Positions 1 to 11,401 of a stretch of 64,000 bases of DNA are shown here, piece by piece. Where the stretch lies: positions 372,001 through 436,000 of the forward strand of contig NZ_CP029481.1 of assembly GCF_003151255.1 (NCBI RefSeq), in the 5' to 3' direction. The stretch comes from Microvirga sp. 17 mud 1-3. Lineage in GTDB: Bacteria; Pseudomonadota; Alphaproteobacteria; Rhizobiales; Beijerinckiaceae. The number at the start of each line of letters is the position of its first letter. Within the stretch, counting starts at the first letter, position 1. The notes below the pieces were generated by a model. The model had not been told where the DNA came from. It did no database searches and saw nothing but the letters and a program-made list of their open reading frames with translations. Both the position numbers and the translations under genes were made by a program.

Positions 1-161
1 CGGCGCCTGCGGGCGATCCGGCGCGGTCGGCCGGGACTTCGTTCGGGCTCGTGTGCGTGCTCATGACATCCTCATACCAGTTGCCGGGAGCGCCCGCGAG
101 GCCTTGTGCCGCCGTGCAGGGCCGCATCCCGTGCAGACCGGATCCCATATGGACCGAAACT

Positions 162-190
162 CTTGGGGGCGGCCCCGGTGCTCCCCACAT
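162..190 (+). promoter_or_regulatory. Candidate sigma-32 (heat-shock) promoter of htpX
   Basis: A CTTGGG box at 162-167 is followed after 15 bases by CCCCACAT at 183-190. This resembles the RpoH consensus CTTGAA - 13 to 17 bases - CCCCATnT. It lies about 60 bases upstream of the htpX ATG at 251, which is a sensible leader length. HtpX is a known heat-shock protease in other bacteria, so the match is plausible in context. No transcript data support it here, and the rest of 1-250 shows no other gene. Confidence 0.45.
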
Positions 191-250
191 AGCAACCTTG
201 GAAGGGAATGCTTCGGGCGCTATGCGCTCATCGAGGACGTGGAGACTGCG

Positions 251-1177
251 ATGAACACCGTCAAGACCGGGATGCTGCTGGCGGCCCTCACGGCCCTGTT
301 CGGGGTGGTCGGCTATCTGCTCGGCGGCGGCAGCGGCATGCTGATCGCGCTCGGGCTCGCCGTTGCGACGAACCTTTACGCGTACTGGAACTCGGACCGG
401 CTGGCGCTCTCGGCCCATCACGCCGTGGAGGTGGACGAGCGCACGGCGCCGGATCTCGTGCGCATGGTGCGCGAGCTCGCCCAGCGCGCCGAACTCCCCA
501 TGCCGCGGGTCTACGTGACCGAGAACCCGCAGCCGAACGCCTTCGCGACCGGGCGCAACCCCGAAAATGCTGCGGTGGCGGCCACCACGGGCCTCCTGAG
601 CATGCTCTCGCCGAACGAGGTAGCGGGCGTGATCGCCCACGAACTCGCCCACATCAAGAATCGCGACACCCTGATCATGACCGTGAGCGCCACGGTGGCC
701 GGCGCCATCGCGAGCCTTGCCCAGTTCGGCTTCCTGTTCGGCGGGCGGGGTGAGGACCGGCCGAGCCCGGTGACCATGCTGCTCATGGTTCTTGTCGCGC
801 CCTTCGCGGCCATGATCCTGCAGATGGCCATCAGCCGCTCGCGGGAATATGACGCCGACCGTGCGGGCGCCCTGATCCTCGGGCAGCCGCTTGCCCTCGC
901 ATCGGCACTGGCCAAGATCGCTGGCGGCGTGGCACATGTGCCCAACATGGACGCGGAGCGCCACCCGGCGACCGCGCCGCTCTTCATCGTCAATCCTCTC
1001 TCCGGACGCGGCATGGACAATCTCTTCTCGACGCATCCCGCGACCGAAAACCGGATCGCGGCCCTTCAGGCCCTGGCTCAGGAGATGGGCCCGGCGCCTG
1101 CCCCCGCCGGCAGCTTCACCCGCACGGCTCCGTCGAGCCCCTGGAACACGGGCGCGCGCCGGGGTCCGTGGGGATGA
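251..1177 (+). CDS. htpX: Membrane zinc metalloprotease HtpX (M48B)
   Basis: A 308-residue inner-membrane metalloprotease that degrades misfolded membrane proteins together with FtsH. The zinc motif HELAH is at residues 130-134, with a candidate third ligand Glu199 in [10 protein letters not shown]. Two hydrophobic segments lie at about 7-25 and 27-45, and another pair at about 143-165 and 175-195. The frame is open from position 53, but the ATG at 251 gives the family length and an N-terminal membrane segment, so it was chosen. The TGA stop overlaps the start of rsmB (ATGA), so the two are probably cotranscribed. A sigma-32-like promoter precedes it. The tail after residue 285 is a short proline- and alanine-rich extension. 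Confidence 0.93.
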   Translation: MNTVKTGMLLAALTALFGVVGYLLGGGSGMLIALGLAVATNLYAYWNSDRLALSAHHAVEVDERTAPDLVRMVRELAQRAELPMPRVYVTENPQPNAFATGRNPENAAVAATTGLLSMLSPNEVAGVIAHELAHIKNRDTLIMTVSATVAGAIASLAQFGFLFGGRGEDRPSPVTMLLMVLVAPFAAMILQMAISRSREYDADRAGALILGQPLALASALAKIAGGVAHVPNMDAERHPATAPLFIVNPLSGRGMDNLFSTHPATENRIAALQALAQEMGPAPAPAGSFTRTAPSSPWNTGARRGPWG

Positions 1178-2511
1178 GCACCGTGGATCGCAGCGAAACT
1201 CAGGCGGGCCTCGGCCCGCGCCGCCTGGCCTGGAACGCCGTTACCGAGTCCCTCAAGCGCCGGGTCCCCCTCGACGATGTGCTGGAGGAACTCTCTCCCG
1301 CCGAGGGCCTGTCCCCGCGGGACGAGGCCCTGGCGCGGGCCATCGCGGTCGTCACCTTCCGGCGTCTCGGCACCCTGGGCTGGGCCCTGCGCGAGCGGCT
1401 GACGAAGGGCACCCGCGACGAGCGCCTCCTCAACCTCCTGGCGATCGGCGCTGCGCAGATCCTGTTCCTCGACGTGCCGGATCACGCGGCTGTCGATACG
1501 GCGGTGCAGCTCGCCCAGGACGATTATCGGCTGAAACATGCGGGCGGGCTCGTCAATGCCGTGCTGCGGCGGGTCGCCCGCGAGCGCGAGGCCATCCTGG
1601 CCGTGCAGGATCCCTGGCTCGACACGCCCGGCTGGCTCGAAAGGCGCTGGAGCGCCCAATACGGCGAGGAGGTTGCGGCGCGCATCGCCATGGCGCACCG
1701 CTCGACCGCGTCGGTGGACCTGACGGTCAAGGACGATGCGCCCGCCTGGGCCGACCGGATGGACGGCCTCGTCCTGCCCACCGGCAGCGTGCGCCTGACC
1801 GAGCGCACGGCGATCCGCGACCTGCCGGGCTACGCGGAGGGAGCCTGGTGGGTGCAGGACGCCGCCGCCGCTCTGCCGGCCCGCCTTCTCGGTGCCCGGC
1901 CGGGCGAGCGCGTGGCCGATCTGTGCGCGGCTCCCGGCGGCAAGACCGCCCAGCTCGCCGCTGCGGGCGCAGACGTGCTGGCCGTCGACCGTTCGCCCCG
2001 GCGCCTGAAGCGCCTGGAGGAGAACCTCGCGCGCCTCGGCCTGACTGCCCGGACCCTCGCGGCCGATGCCGAGAAGCTCGACGAGGCGCCCTTCGACGCC
2101 ATCCTGCTCGATGCGCCGTGTTCCGCGACCGGCACCATCCGCCGCCATCCCGACGTGGCCTGGACCAAGGGCGAGGAGGATGTGGGCAAGCTTACGGCCC
2201 TTCAGGCCCGGCTCCTCGACCGGGCAGCGCACCTCCTGAAGGAGGGCGGGCGCCTCGTCTACTGCACCTGCTCCCTGGAGGCTGAGGAGGGCGAGCGGCA
2301 GGCGGCTTCCTTCCTCGAACGCCATCCCGACTTCGTCCGTGCGCCCATTGCGGCCTCGGAGATCGGGGACCTGAGTGAATGCGTGACGCCCGAAGGGGAC
2401 CTGCGGACGCTGCCCTTCCATCTGGCGGCGGCCGGGGGCGACCGGGGCGGGATGGACGGATTTTTCGCGGCCCGCTTCATGAAACGCTCCGCTGCAGCCT
2501 CTCCGATTTAA
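1174..2511 (+). CDS. rsmB: 16S rRNA (cytosine-967-C5)-methyltransferase RsmB
   Basis: 445 residues. Family members methylate C967 of 16S rRNA using S-adenosylmethionine. The N-terminal 150 residues have the all-alpha NusB-like RNA-binding fold typical of RsmB. The C-terminal half is a Rossmann methyltransferase with the SAM motif [10 protein letters not shown] (249-258), the general-acid motif DAPCSATG (Cys316) and the nucleophile motif CTCS (Cys366). The ATG at 1174 overlaps the htpX stop; a GTG two codons upstream is the alternative. The pairing with htpX suggests one heat-inducible transcript, which is inference. Confidence 0.93.
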   Translation: MSTVDRSETQAGLGPRRLAWNAVTESLKRRVPLDDVLEELSPAEGLSPRDEALARAIAVVTFRRLGTLGWALRERLTKGTRDERLLNLLAIGAAQILFLDVPDHAAVDTAVQLAQDDYRLKHAGGLVNAVLRRVAREREAILAVQDPWLDTPGWLERRWSAQYGEEVAARIAMAHRSTASVDLTVKDDAPAWADRMDGLVLPTGSVRLTERTAIRDLPGYAEGAWWVQDAAAALPARLLGARPGERVADLCAAPGGKTAQLAAAGADVLAVDRSPRRLKRLEENLARLGLTARTLAADAEKLDEAPFDAILLDAPCSATGTIRRHPDVAWTKGEEDVGKLTALQARLLDRAAHLLKEGGRLVYCTCSLEAEEGERQAASFLERHPDFVRAPIAASEIGDLSECVTPEGDLRTLPFHLAAAGGDRGGMDGFFAARFMKRSAAASPI

Positions 2512-2588
2512 AGAAGCGTTCAGTATAACGTCACGAAATTTCGGATTTCGGATGCGATTCCGGGCACTTCGGAGGCATGCGCCCGAAA

Positions 2589-2616
2589 TTGCCCGGTTCT
2601 GGTTACCCGATATTAA
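2589..2616 (+). promoter_or_regulatory. Candidate housekeeping promoter for the heparinase-like gene
   Basis: TTGCCC at 2589-2594 is separated by 16 bases from TATTAA at 2611-2616, in the 169-base gap between rsmB and the next gene. A start site near 2623 would give a leader of about 58 bases before the GTG at 2681. This is a consensus match only. The downstream gene could instead be read through from rsmB. Confidence 0.3.
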
Positions 2617-2680
2617 CCCAACGCCGAGCATCTCTTCTCTGGAGATCGTTAACGTGACCTAAACGAGAGGAGCGCCAGGC

Positions 2681-4444
2681 GTGGATTGGGGGCCGGACCG
2701 CTGGCGGCTATATGGCCTCGCCTTCCGCGAGGGAGGCCGAGCCCTGCGCGAAGCAACGGTCTGGGGCCTGTCGGCGCTCTCGCTCGGCATGCCGGTGCCG
2801 ACCCGGCTCATCTTCGCGCCCCAGGATCTGCGCACGGCGGATCCCACCATCGCGACGGACATCTATTCGGGCTTCTTCGCCTTCGCGGGCCGCGCCATCA
2901 CGACAAGCGGGCGCTCGCCCTTCGGCTTCGTGCCGCCGAGCCGCGCCTGGGGCGAGGCGCTCTACGGCTTCGGCTGGCTGAGGCACCTGCGGGCCGCCGG
3001 AACGGCGCTCGCCCAGGCCAATGCCCGCTCTCTGGTGGACGAGTTCGTGTCGTCCCGGCTCGGGGACCGGCGCATCGCCTGGGATACGCAGGTCCTGGCC
3101 CGGCGGCTGATCTCCTTCATCAGCCAGTCGCCTCTCATCCTCGAGGGCGCGGATCACGGCTTCTATCAGCGCTTCCTGAAGATCATCGGCAGCTGCGTGC
3201 GCGACCTCGAGCGCCATGTCAGGGCCGGCGCCCTGCCGCACCAGCAGCTCATGGCGGCCATTGCGCTCTGCTATGCGGGCCTGTGCTGCGAGGGGCTCGA
3301 CAAGACCTTGCGCAGAGCGTCCCGCCTCCTCGCCCGCGAGCTCGACCGGCAGATCCTCGCGGACGGGGGCCATGCGAGCCGCAACCCGCGTGTCGTGGTC
3401 GACCTGCTCTTCGACCTTCTGCCCCTGCGCCAGATGTTCGCCAGTCGCGAGGTGGACACGCCCGAGGCCCTGCTGCGCGCCATCGACCGCATGCTGCCCA
3501 TGGTGCGCCTGTTCCGCCACGGGGACGGGACGCTCTCGCATTTCAACGGCATGGGCGTCACGGCCGCGGACCACTTGGCGACCCTGCTCACCTACGACGA
3601 CATGCGCAGCCAGCCGATCCATCACGCGGCCCGCTCGGGCTATGAGCGGATCGAGGCCGGGAGCTCCCTGCTCATCGCCGATGTGGGCGCCGCCCCGCCG
3701 CCTCTTCTCTCTCTGGAGGCCTGCGCGGGCTGCCTGTCCTTCGAGTTCTCCAGCGGCGCCCAGCGTATCGTGGTCAATTGCGGCACGCCGCGCATCGCCA
3801 ACGATGCAATCCTCCAGGCGTCCCGCTCCACGGTGGCCCATTCCACGGCCTCCATCGACGACGTCTCCTCCTGCCAGATCACAAGCCTGCGCGGCCGCTG
3901 GCCCGACCGGCTGGCGGCGCGGTGGCTGCTCCACAGGCTCGGGCCTATCGTCGTGAGCGGCCCCACGCGGGTCGTCGCGGAGCGCGGCGAGCGCGAGCGC
4001 GTCCAGACCCTCAACGCCAGCCATGACGGCTATCTCGCCCGCTTCGGCCTGACCCACGAGCGCCGGATCCAGCTCTCCCCGTCCGGTGACCGGCTCGAGG
4101 GCGAAGACCTGTTCTGGGGCGAAGGCGCCGCCGCTGCATCCCGGGAGGCCATCGTCCGCTTCCATCTCGCGCCCGGCATCCGCGCGAGCCGCGCCCAGGG
4201 TGGGCGGGTCGTCATGCTGGTCCTGCCGAACCGGGAGGCCTGGCAGTTCTCGGCCGGCCCCGGCGAGGCCTTCGTGGAGGACAGCATCTTCCTGGCGGTG
4301 CCCGACGGCATGCGCCGCACGGAGCAGATCGTGCTCGCCTTCCGGCCGAGCGAGACCCCGTCGGTGCGCTGGCGCTTCGAACGGCTTGCGCGCAACTTCA
4401 ACCCCGCGCCGCCCTCGGCCGAGCCTGCGCCGGATCAGGCCTGA
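2681..4444 (+). CDS. Heparinase II/III-like family protein
   Basis: 587 residues. The N-terminal 300 residues look like the helical toroid domain, and about 310-545 match the heparinase II/III-like beta domain, where family members cleave uronic-acid polysaccharides by beta-elimination. No Sec signal peptide is visible, so export is uncertain. The GTG start at 2681 is supported by an AGAGGAG ribosome site at 2666-2672. The last 15 residues are rich in Pro and Ala. The gene sits between rsmB and purH, an arrangement I recall from other Rhizobiales genomes. The substrate is unknown; a cell-envelope or capsule polymer is more likely than heparin. Confidence 0.75.
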   Translation: MDWGPDRWRLYGLAFREGGRALREATVWGLSALSLGMPVPTRLIFAPQDLRTADPTIATDIYSGFFAFAGRAITTSGRSPFGFVPPSRAWGEALYGFGWLRHLRAAGTALAQANARSLVDEFVSSRLGDRRIAWDTQVLARRLISFISQSPLILEGADHGFYQRFLKIIGSCVRDLERHVRAGALPHQQLMAAIALCYAGLCCEGLDKTLRRASRLLARELDRQILADGGHASRNPRVVVDLLFDLLPLRQMFASREVDTPEALLRAIDRMLPMVRLFRHGDGTLSHFNGMGVTAADHLATLLTYDDMRSQPIHHAARSGYERIEAGSSLLIADVGAAPPPLLSLEACAGCLSFEFSSGAQRIVVNCGTPRIANDAILQASRSTVAHSTASIDDVSSCQITSLRGRWPDRLAARWLLHRLGPIVVSGPTRVVAERGERERVQTLNASHDGYLARFGLTHERRIQLSPSGDRLEGEDLFWGEGAAAASREAIVRFHLAPGIRASRAQGGRVVMLVLPNREAWQFSAGPGEAFVEDSIFLAVPDGMRRTEQIVLAFRPSETPSVRWRFERLARNFNPAPPSAEPAPDQA

Positions 4445-4597
4445 GTTGCCCCTCGCGACGGTTTTCATCGCGGCCCCGGCGTGCTATCGCGCCGCACATC
4501 CCTGACGGAGCGGGACCGCGTCCGGCTCCCCATTTTCCGTAGTCGCATCCTGAGGCCGGACATGCCCGCCCGGGGATGCCTGAATGGAGCCGCCGCC

Positions 4598-6190
4598 ATG
4601 CCGAGCGATCCCAAGCGCGTCACCCGCGCCCTTCTTTCCGTTTCCGACAAGACCGGCCTCGTGGATTTCGCCCGCGCCCTCGCGGCGCGCGACATCGAGC
4701 TGGTCTCCACCGGCGGCACCAAGAAGGCGCTCGAGGAGGCCGGGATCCCGGTCCGGGACGTGAGCGACCTTACGGGCTTCCCGGAGATGATGGACGGGCG
4801 CGTGAAGACCCTTCACCCGGCCGTCCATGGCGGGCTCCTCGGCATCCGCAGCAACCCTGAGCACCAGGCCGCCATGCTGGCCCACGGGATCGCGCCCATC
4901 GACCTCCTGGTCGTGAACCTCTATCCGTTCGAGGCGACGGTGGCGGCGGGGCGCCCTTACGACGACTGCATCGAGAACATCGATATCGGCGGCCCGGCAA
5001 TGATCCGCGCCGCCGCCAAGAACCACGGCGATGTGGCTGTGGTGGTGGACGGGGATGACTACAAGGCCGTCCTCGACGACCTCGCGGCCCATGACGGGGC
5101 CGTGACCCTGACCCTGCGCCGCCGCCTCGCCCAAAAGGCCTATGCGCGCACCGCCGCCTACGACGCTGCCATCTCCAACTGGTTCGCGGCGGAGCTCAAC
5201 GAGGCGGCGCCCGCCTACCGGGCGCTCGGCGGCTCCATCGCGGAGGTGCTGCGCTACGGCGAGAACCCGCACCAGGCGGCCGCCTTCTACCGCACGCCGG
5301 AGAAGCGCCCCGGCGTCGCGACAATCCGCCAGGTTCAGGGCAAGCAGCTTTCCTACAACAACATCAACGACACCGACGCGGCCTATGAGGCGGTCGCGGA
5401 ATTCGCGCCGGAGCGTTCCGCCGCCGTGGTCATCGTCAAGCACGCCAATCCTTGCGGCGTCGCCGAGGGCGCGAGTCTGCGCGAAGCCTACGAGAAGGCC
5501 CTGCGCTGCGATCCGGTCTCGGCCTTCGGCGGCATCGTGGCCATGAACCGGCCCCTCGACGCGGAGGCCGCTAAGGTCATGGTCGAGATCTTCACGGAGG
5601 TCATCATCGCGCCCGAGGCTTCCGAGGAGGCCATTGCCATCGTGGCCGCCAAGAAGAACCTGCGCCTCCTCCTCGCTGGCGCCCTGCCGAATCCCCGCCA
5701 GCCCGGCCTGACCCTGCGCACCGTCGCGGGCGGTTTCCTGGCCCAGGGCCGGGACAATGCGGTTGTCGACGACATGGATCTGCGGGTGGTGACGAAGCGC
5801 GCCCCGACCGAGCGCGAATTGTCCGACATGCGTTTCGCGTTCCGGGTCGCCAAGCACGTGAAGTCGAACGCCATCGTCTACGTGAAGGACGGCGCCACGG
5901 TGGGCATCGGGGCCGGCCAGATGAGCCGGGTCGATTCCTCCCGCATCGCCGCCTGGAAGGCGGCCGAGGCTGCCAAGGCCGCGGGCCTGCCCGAGACCCT
6001 TGCCAAGGGCTCGGTGGTCGCCTCCGACGCCTTCTTCCCGTTCGCGGACGGTTTGCTCGCTGCCGCCGAGGCCGGCGCCACGGCGGTCATTCAGCCGGGC
6101 GGCTCCATGCGCGACGAGGAGGTGATCCGCGCGGCCGACGAGGCCGGCCTCGCCATGGTCTTCACCGGCCACCGGCATTTCCGGCACTGA
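4598..6190 (+). CDS. purH: Bifunctional AICAR transformylase / IMP cyclohydrolase PurH
   Basis: 530 residues, the normal PurH length. It catalyses the last two steps of de novo purine synthesis: formylation of AICAR with 10-formyl-tetrahydrofolate, then ring closure to IMP. The N-terminal MGS-like cyclohydrolase domain (about 1-150) carries STGGT and [10 protein letters not shown]. The transformylase domain carries RYGENPHQ, the catalytic KHANPCG lysine-histidine motif, SAFGGIVA and DAFFPFADG. The frame is open upstream to 4481, but the ATG at 4598 gives the family N-terminus [20 protein letters not shown]. Positions 4445-4597 hold no gene. The gene is convergent with acs, with a palindromic repeat between them. 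Confidence 0.96.
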   Translation: MPSDPKRVTRALLSVSDKTGLVDFARALAARDIELVSTGGTKKALEEAGIPVRDVSDLTGFPEMMDGRVKTLHPAVHGGLLGIRSNPEHQAAMLAHGIAPIDLLVVNLYPFEATVAAGRPYDDCIENIDIGGPAMIRAAAKNHGDVAVVVDGDDYKAVLDDLAAHDGAVTLTLRRRLAQKAYARTAAYDAAISNWFAAELNEAAPAYRALGGSIAEVLRYGENPHQAAAFYRTPEKRPGVATIRQVQGKQLSYNNINDTDAAYEAVAEFAPERSAAVVIVKHANPCGVAEGASLREAYEKALRCDPVSAFGGIVAMNRPLDAEAAKVMVEIFTEVIIAPEASEEAIAIVAAKKNLRLLLAGALPNPRQPGLTLRTVAGGFLAQGRDNAVVDDMDLRVVTKRAPTERELSDMRFAFRVAKHVKSNAIVYVKDGATVGIGAGQMSRVDSSRIAAWKAAEAAKAAGLPETLAKGSVVASDAFFPFADGLLAAAEAGATAVIQPGGSMRDEEVIRAADEAGLAMVFTGHRHFRH

Positions 6191-6243
6191 GGGGCTCAGC
6201 GCGTCAACTCTACAAGGGTCAGGGGAACAGGGTCCTGACCCCC

Positions 6244-6384
6244 GTCATTCCGGGTCGCCGTAGGCGAGCCCGGAACCCATAAACGCTGACGATTCAGGAT
6301 AAAGACCAGCGGGTATCGCAGCTCCCCATTCTGATACGCTGATGGTTATGGGTTCCGGGCTCCGCTTCGCGGCCCCGGAATGAC
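6244..6384. repeat. Palindromic dispersed repeat, copy 1 (about 141 bp)
   Basis: The element begins GTCATTCCGGG (6244-6254) and ends with its exact reverse complement CCCGGAATGAC (6374-6384). Inside is a second perfect inverted pair of 17 bases, GAGCCCGGAACCCATAA (6266-6282) and TTATGGGTTCCGGGCTC (6346-6362). A second copy with the same ends and the internal word CGCTGACGAT lies at 8609-8751 in the same orientation. It occupies most of the 307-base gap between the convergent genes purH and acs. It is probably a REP- or RPE-like non-coding element that also serves as a transcription barrier. No transposase is present. Confidence 0.85.
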
Positions 6385-6497
6385 GGAGCTGCATCCTTTC
6401 CACCTCTTCCACGCAAGTCGGATGTTTCCGACGTGCGCAGACAAAGACGGATCCCGGATACACCCGAGATCCGCAGGAGTGGAGAGCAGCGCGGCGC

Positions 6498-8450
<1,953 letters not shown>

Positions 8451-8608
8451 GGCGCTTCTCCCAGAGTTCCAGCCTTCTTATCCTAGCTTTACGGAAAGAG
8501 AGAGGCCGCGGGCAAGCCAGGAAGGATCGCACTTTGGTCGTTGACGGGTTTTTGGGTCTTCTCCCTGGGGATGACGGATAGCGTGGCCAGGATTCGCTGA
8601 GCCGCGCT

Positions 8609-8751
8609 GTCATTCCGGGGCGCCACAGGCGAGCCCGGAACCCATAACCGCTGACGATGCAGAATAAGGAGCTGTGAGAACTGGTGCGTCTTATCCTGAG
8701 CTGCTGAGTTTATGGGTTCCGGACCTGGTCCTTTGGACCATCCCGGAATGA
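8609..8751. repeat. Palindromic dispersed repeat, copy 2 (about 143 bp)
   Basis: This is a second copy of the element at 6244-6384, in the same orientation. It starts GTCATTCCGGGGCGCC and ends CCCGGAATGA at 8742-8751. The internal inverted pair GAGCCCGGAACCCATAA (8631-8647) and TTATGGGTTCCGG is degenerate on the right arm. The left half is nearly identical to copy 1, including CGCTGACGAT; the loop region differs. It fills the gap between the EVE-domain gene and acs, both read on the minus strand, so it probably ends the tsaD-gpsA-EVE transcript. The remaining 8451-8608 shows no gene. Confidence 0.85.
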
Positions 8752-8760
8752 GGCGATGCC

Positions 8761-9174
8761 TTAAAGCCCGCCCATCCGGCACACGATCTCCCATTCCTCG
8801 TCCGTCACGGGCTGCACCGAGAGGCGGGAATTGTTGACGAGGATCATGTCCTTGAGCGTCGGCTCGGCCTTGATCTCCTCGAGCGTGACCGGCCTTTTCA
8901 GCGGTTTGACGGCCTTGATGTCGACCATGCCGAATTTGCCGGTCGGGTCCGTGTGGTCGGGATAATATTCACGGATGACCTCGACAATGCCGACGACGGC
9001 CTTGCCCTCGTTGGAATGGTAGAAGAAGCCCCGCTCGCCTCGTTTCATGGCCATCAGGTTCTGCTTGGCCACATGGTTACGCACGCCGTTCCAATGGGTG
9101 CCCTTGTCGCCTTCCGCGACTTGGCTGTCCCAGGACCAGACAGAGGGTTCTGACTTGTAGAGCCAATGGGCCAT
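8761..9174 (-). CDS. EVE (PUA-like) domain protein
   Basis: 137 residues, all of it one EVE domain. The start MAHWLYKSEPSVWSWD and the motifs GVRNHVAKQNL, GFFYHSNEGKAVVGIVEV and YPD are typical. EVE domains belong to the PUA-like fold and are proposed to bind modified nucleic-acid bases. The gene follows gpsA by 11 bases on the same strand, so it is the last gene of the tsaD-gpsA transcript. Its cellular role is not established. Confidence 0.85.
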   Translation of the reverse strand: MAHWLYKSEPSVWSWDSQVAEGDKGTHWNGVRNHVAKQNLMAMKRGERGFFYHSNEGKAVVGIVEVIREYYPDHTDPTGKFGMVDIKAVKPLKRPVTLEEIKAEPTLKDMILVNNSRLSVQPVTDEEWEIVCRMGGL

Positions 9175-9185
9175 GGAATGTCCTT

Positions 9186-10166
9186 CTAGTGCTCGGATTT
9201 GACGGGACGGTTCATGAGGGAATCGACCGCCTGGTCGATCGTGGAGACGCCGCTCAGGACCCGCTCCACCGCCTCCGCAATGGGCATGTCCACGTTCCTT
9301 TCATGCGCGAGGGCCACCAGGGCGCGGGCCGTTGTGGCGCCCTCCACCAGCTTGCCGCCGGCGGCCTCCTCGGGCGACAGGCCCTGGCCGAGGCGCTGGC
9401 CGAAGGCGAAATTGCGCGAATGCGCCGTGGAGCAGGTGAGGACGAGGTCGCCGAGGCCCGACAGGCCCATGAGCGTCTCGGCCTCGCCCCCATAGGCGCG
9501 GGCGAAGCGCAGAAGTTCGGCGAAGCCGCGGGCGATGAGGGCCGCCTTGGCGCTCTCGCCGAGGCCGCGCCCGGCCACCGCCCCGCACGCGATGGCAAGC
9601 ACGTTCTTGGCCGCGCCGCCGATCTCGACCCCGCGCACGTCCGTGCGGTGATAGACCCGGAAGGTGGAGCCCGAGAGGGAAGTGGCGATGCGCTCAGCGA
9701 GGGCGGCGTCCCGGCAGGCCAGGGTCACGGCGGTCGGAAGGCCGCGGGCCACGTCGTCCGCGAAGCTCGGGCCCGAGAGGACCGCGAGCGGGCTGCCGGG
9801 CCGGACAGCCTCGGCCGCATCGCTCAAAAAAGCCTGCGTCTCGCGCTCGATCCCCTTGGCGCAGAGCACGAGCGGCGTGCAGGCGGGTAGCACGGCGGAC
9901 AGGGCCGCGGTCATTTCCCGGGTGGTCTGGGCGGGCGTGACGAGGAGTACCGCGCCCGAATCCGCAAGGTCGGTGAGGGAAGCGGTCGGGCGGATCCGCT
10001 CATGGAGCGGAACGCCCGGCAGGAAGCCCGGATTCATCCGGGTTTCGGCCAGGAGCGCGGCTTGCTCGGCGCTGCGCATCCACAGCACCACCTCGTTGCC
10101 CGCAAGAGCCGCCGCATTGGCGAGCGCCGTGCCCCAGGCCCCGGCACCCGCGATGCCGATCCGCAT
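9186..10166 (-). CDS. gpsA: NAD(P)-dependent glycerol-3-phosphate dehydrogenase
   Basis: 326 residues. It reduces dihydroxyacetone phosphate to sn-glycerol-3-phosphate, the backbone for phospholipids. The nucleotide motif GAGAWGTALA is at residues 7-16. The KGIE lysine (104) and the catalytic-lysine motif GGAAKNVLAIACG (Lys187) are intact. The frame is open further upstream, but the ATG at 10166 overlaps the tsaD stop (TGATG) and gives the exact family N-terminus, so it was chosen. Translational coupling to tsaD is likely. Confidence 0.95.
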   Translation of the reverse strand: MRIGIAGAGAWGTALANAAALAGNEVVLWMRSAEQAALLAETRMNPGFLPGVPLHERIRPTASLTDLADSGAVLLVTPAQTTREMTAALSAVLPACTPLVLCAKGIERETQAFLSDAAEAVRPGSPLAVLSGPSFADDVARGLPTAVTLACRDAALAERIATSLSGSTFRVYHRTDVRGVEIGGAAKNVLAIACGAVAGRGLGESAKAALIARGFAELLRFARAYGGEAETLMGLSGLGDLVLTCSTAHSRNFAFGQRLGQGLSPEEAAGGKLVEGATTARALVALAHERNVDMPIAEAVERVLSGVSTIDQAVDSLMNRPVKSEH

Positions 10167-11221
10167 CACGCCTTCGCTCCGGCCTCGTCCCGGCTCGAAT
10201 CGAGGGGCCAGCGGGCCCGGGCCGGGGCGGAGATGTCGTCGATCAGACCGAGACGCAGGCGCTCGAGACCGGCCCAGGCGATCATGGCGCCGTTGTCGCC
10301 GCACAAGGAGAGCGGCGGCGCCACGAGGCGAAGCCCCGTCTCAACCGCAAGCCGCTGCAGGGCCTGGCGGATGGCCTGGTTGGCCGCCACGCCGCCCGCC
10401 ACCACGAGGGCGGTCGGATGGCCGGCGATGTCGCGGAAGGCGCGCAGGCCCGCCCGGGTGCGGTCCACCACCGTGTCGACGACGGCGGCCTGGAAGCTCG
10501 CGCACAGGTCGGCCACGTCGCTCTGGGTCAGGGGCGCGATGCGCTCCGCCTCCAGGCGGACCGCGGTCTTCAGGCCCGAGAGGGAGAAGTTGGGCTCGGG
10601 CCGGCCCATGAGCGGACGGGGCAGGGCGAAGCGCTCGGGGTTGCCCTTCGCGGCCTCCTGCTCCACGTGCGGGCCGCCTGGATAGGGCAGGCCCAGAAGC
10701 TTCGCGACCTTGTCGAAGGCCTCGCCGATGGCATCGTCGATGGTGGTGCCCAGACGCACGTATTCGCCCACGCCCTTCACGGCGACGAGCTGCGTATGCC
10801 CGCCGGAGGCGAGCATCAGGAGATACGGAAAACCGATGCCGTCGGTGAGGCGCGCCGTGAGCGCGTGCGCCTCCAGATGGTTCACGGCCATGAGAGGCTT
10901 GCGGGTCACGAGGGAGATCGTCTTGGCGGTGGTCAGGCCCACCAGGACGCCGCCGATGAGGCCCGGCCCCGCGGCGGCCGCGATGCCGTCGATGTCGTTG
11001 ATGGTGCAGTTGGCGTTCTTGAGCGCCCGCGCCACCAGGCGGTCGATCACCTCCACATGGGCGCGGGCCGCGATCTCCGGCACGACGCCGCCATAGCGGG
11101 CATGCTCGGCGATCTGGCTCAGGACCTCGTTGGACAGGATTTCACCGCGCCCGTCGAAGCCCACCCCGACCACGGCGGCGGCGGTTTCGTCGCAGGTCGT
11201 CTCGATGCCCAGGATGCGCAT
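10166..11221 (-). CDS. tsaD: tRNA N6-threonylcarbamoyladenosine (t6A37) transferase subunit TsaD
   Basis: 351 residues. It transfers the threonylcarbamoyl group from threonylcarbamoyl-AMP to A37 of tRNAs that read ANN codons, in complex with TsaB and TsaE. The ASKHA-fold start [17 protein letters not shown], the metal-binding motif NHLEAH (His115 and His119), SGGHTQL and the late [12 protein letters not shown] are all present. It is divergent from hemC across 180 bases and is the first gene of a tsaD-gpsA-EVE transcript. Confidence 0.96.
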   Translation of the reverse strand: MRILGIETTCDETAAAVVGVGFDGRGEILSNEVLSQIAEHARYGGVVPEIAARAHVEVIDRLVARALKNANCTINDIDGIAAAAGPGLIGGVLVGLTTAKTISLVTRKPLMAVNHLEAHALTARLTDGIGFPYLLMLASGGHTQLVAVKGVGEYVRLGTTIDDAIGEAFDKVAKLLGLPYPGGPHVEQEAAKGNPERFALPRPLMGRPEPNFSLSGLKTAVRLEAERIAPLTQSDVADLCASFQAAVVDTVVDRTRAGLRAFRDIAGHPTALVVAGGVAANQAIRQALQRLAVETGLRLVAPPLSLCGDNGAMIAWAGLERLRLGLIDDISAPARARWPLDSSRDEAGAKA

Positions 11222-11311
11222 GGTCGGTCACGCCGTGTTGGAGCGACGGAGCGCGCTGCGGAAGCCCGCCGCGCCCGTTCCGTCATTCAGTTGGAACATG
11301 ATCTTTCGGGC

Positions 11312-11341
11312 TTCACGGCCCGCCTCTCCTCCCCCTATAGT
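11312..11341 (+). promoter_or_regulatory. Candidate hemC promoter
   Basis: TTCACG at 11312-11317 is followed after 18 bases by TATAGT at 11336-11341. A start near 11348 would give a leader of about 54 bases before hemC. The hemC ribosome site AGGAGAG lies at 11384-11390. This is a consensus match in the divergent tsaD/hemC gap. Confidence 0.35.
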
Positions 11342-11401
11342 CCGCCGCGCCGTCCAAGATCAAACACCGAGATTTCATCTTCAAGGAGAGCACAGCCCGA
11401 C

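Noticed and set aside
2708..4468. A 586-codon minus-strand frame opposite the heparinase-like gene
   Set aside because: Low-complexity Arg/Gly/Ala translation with no family motif; the plus strand has a ribosome site and a recognisable domain.
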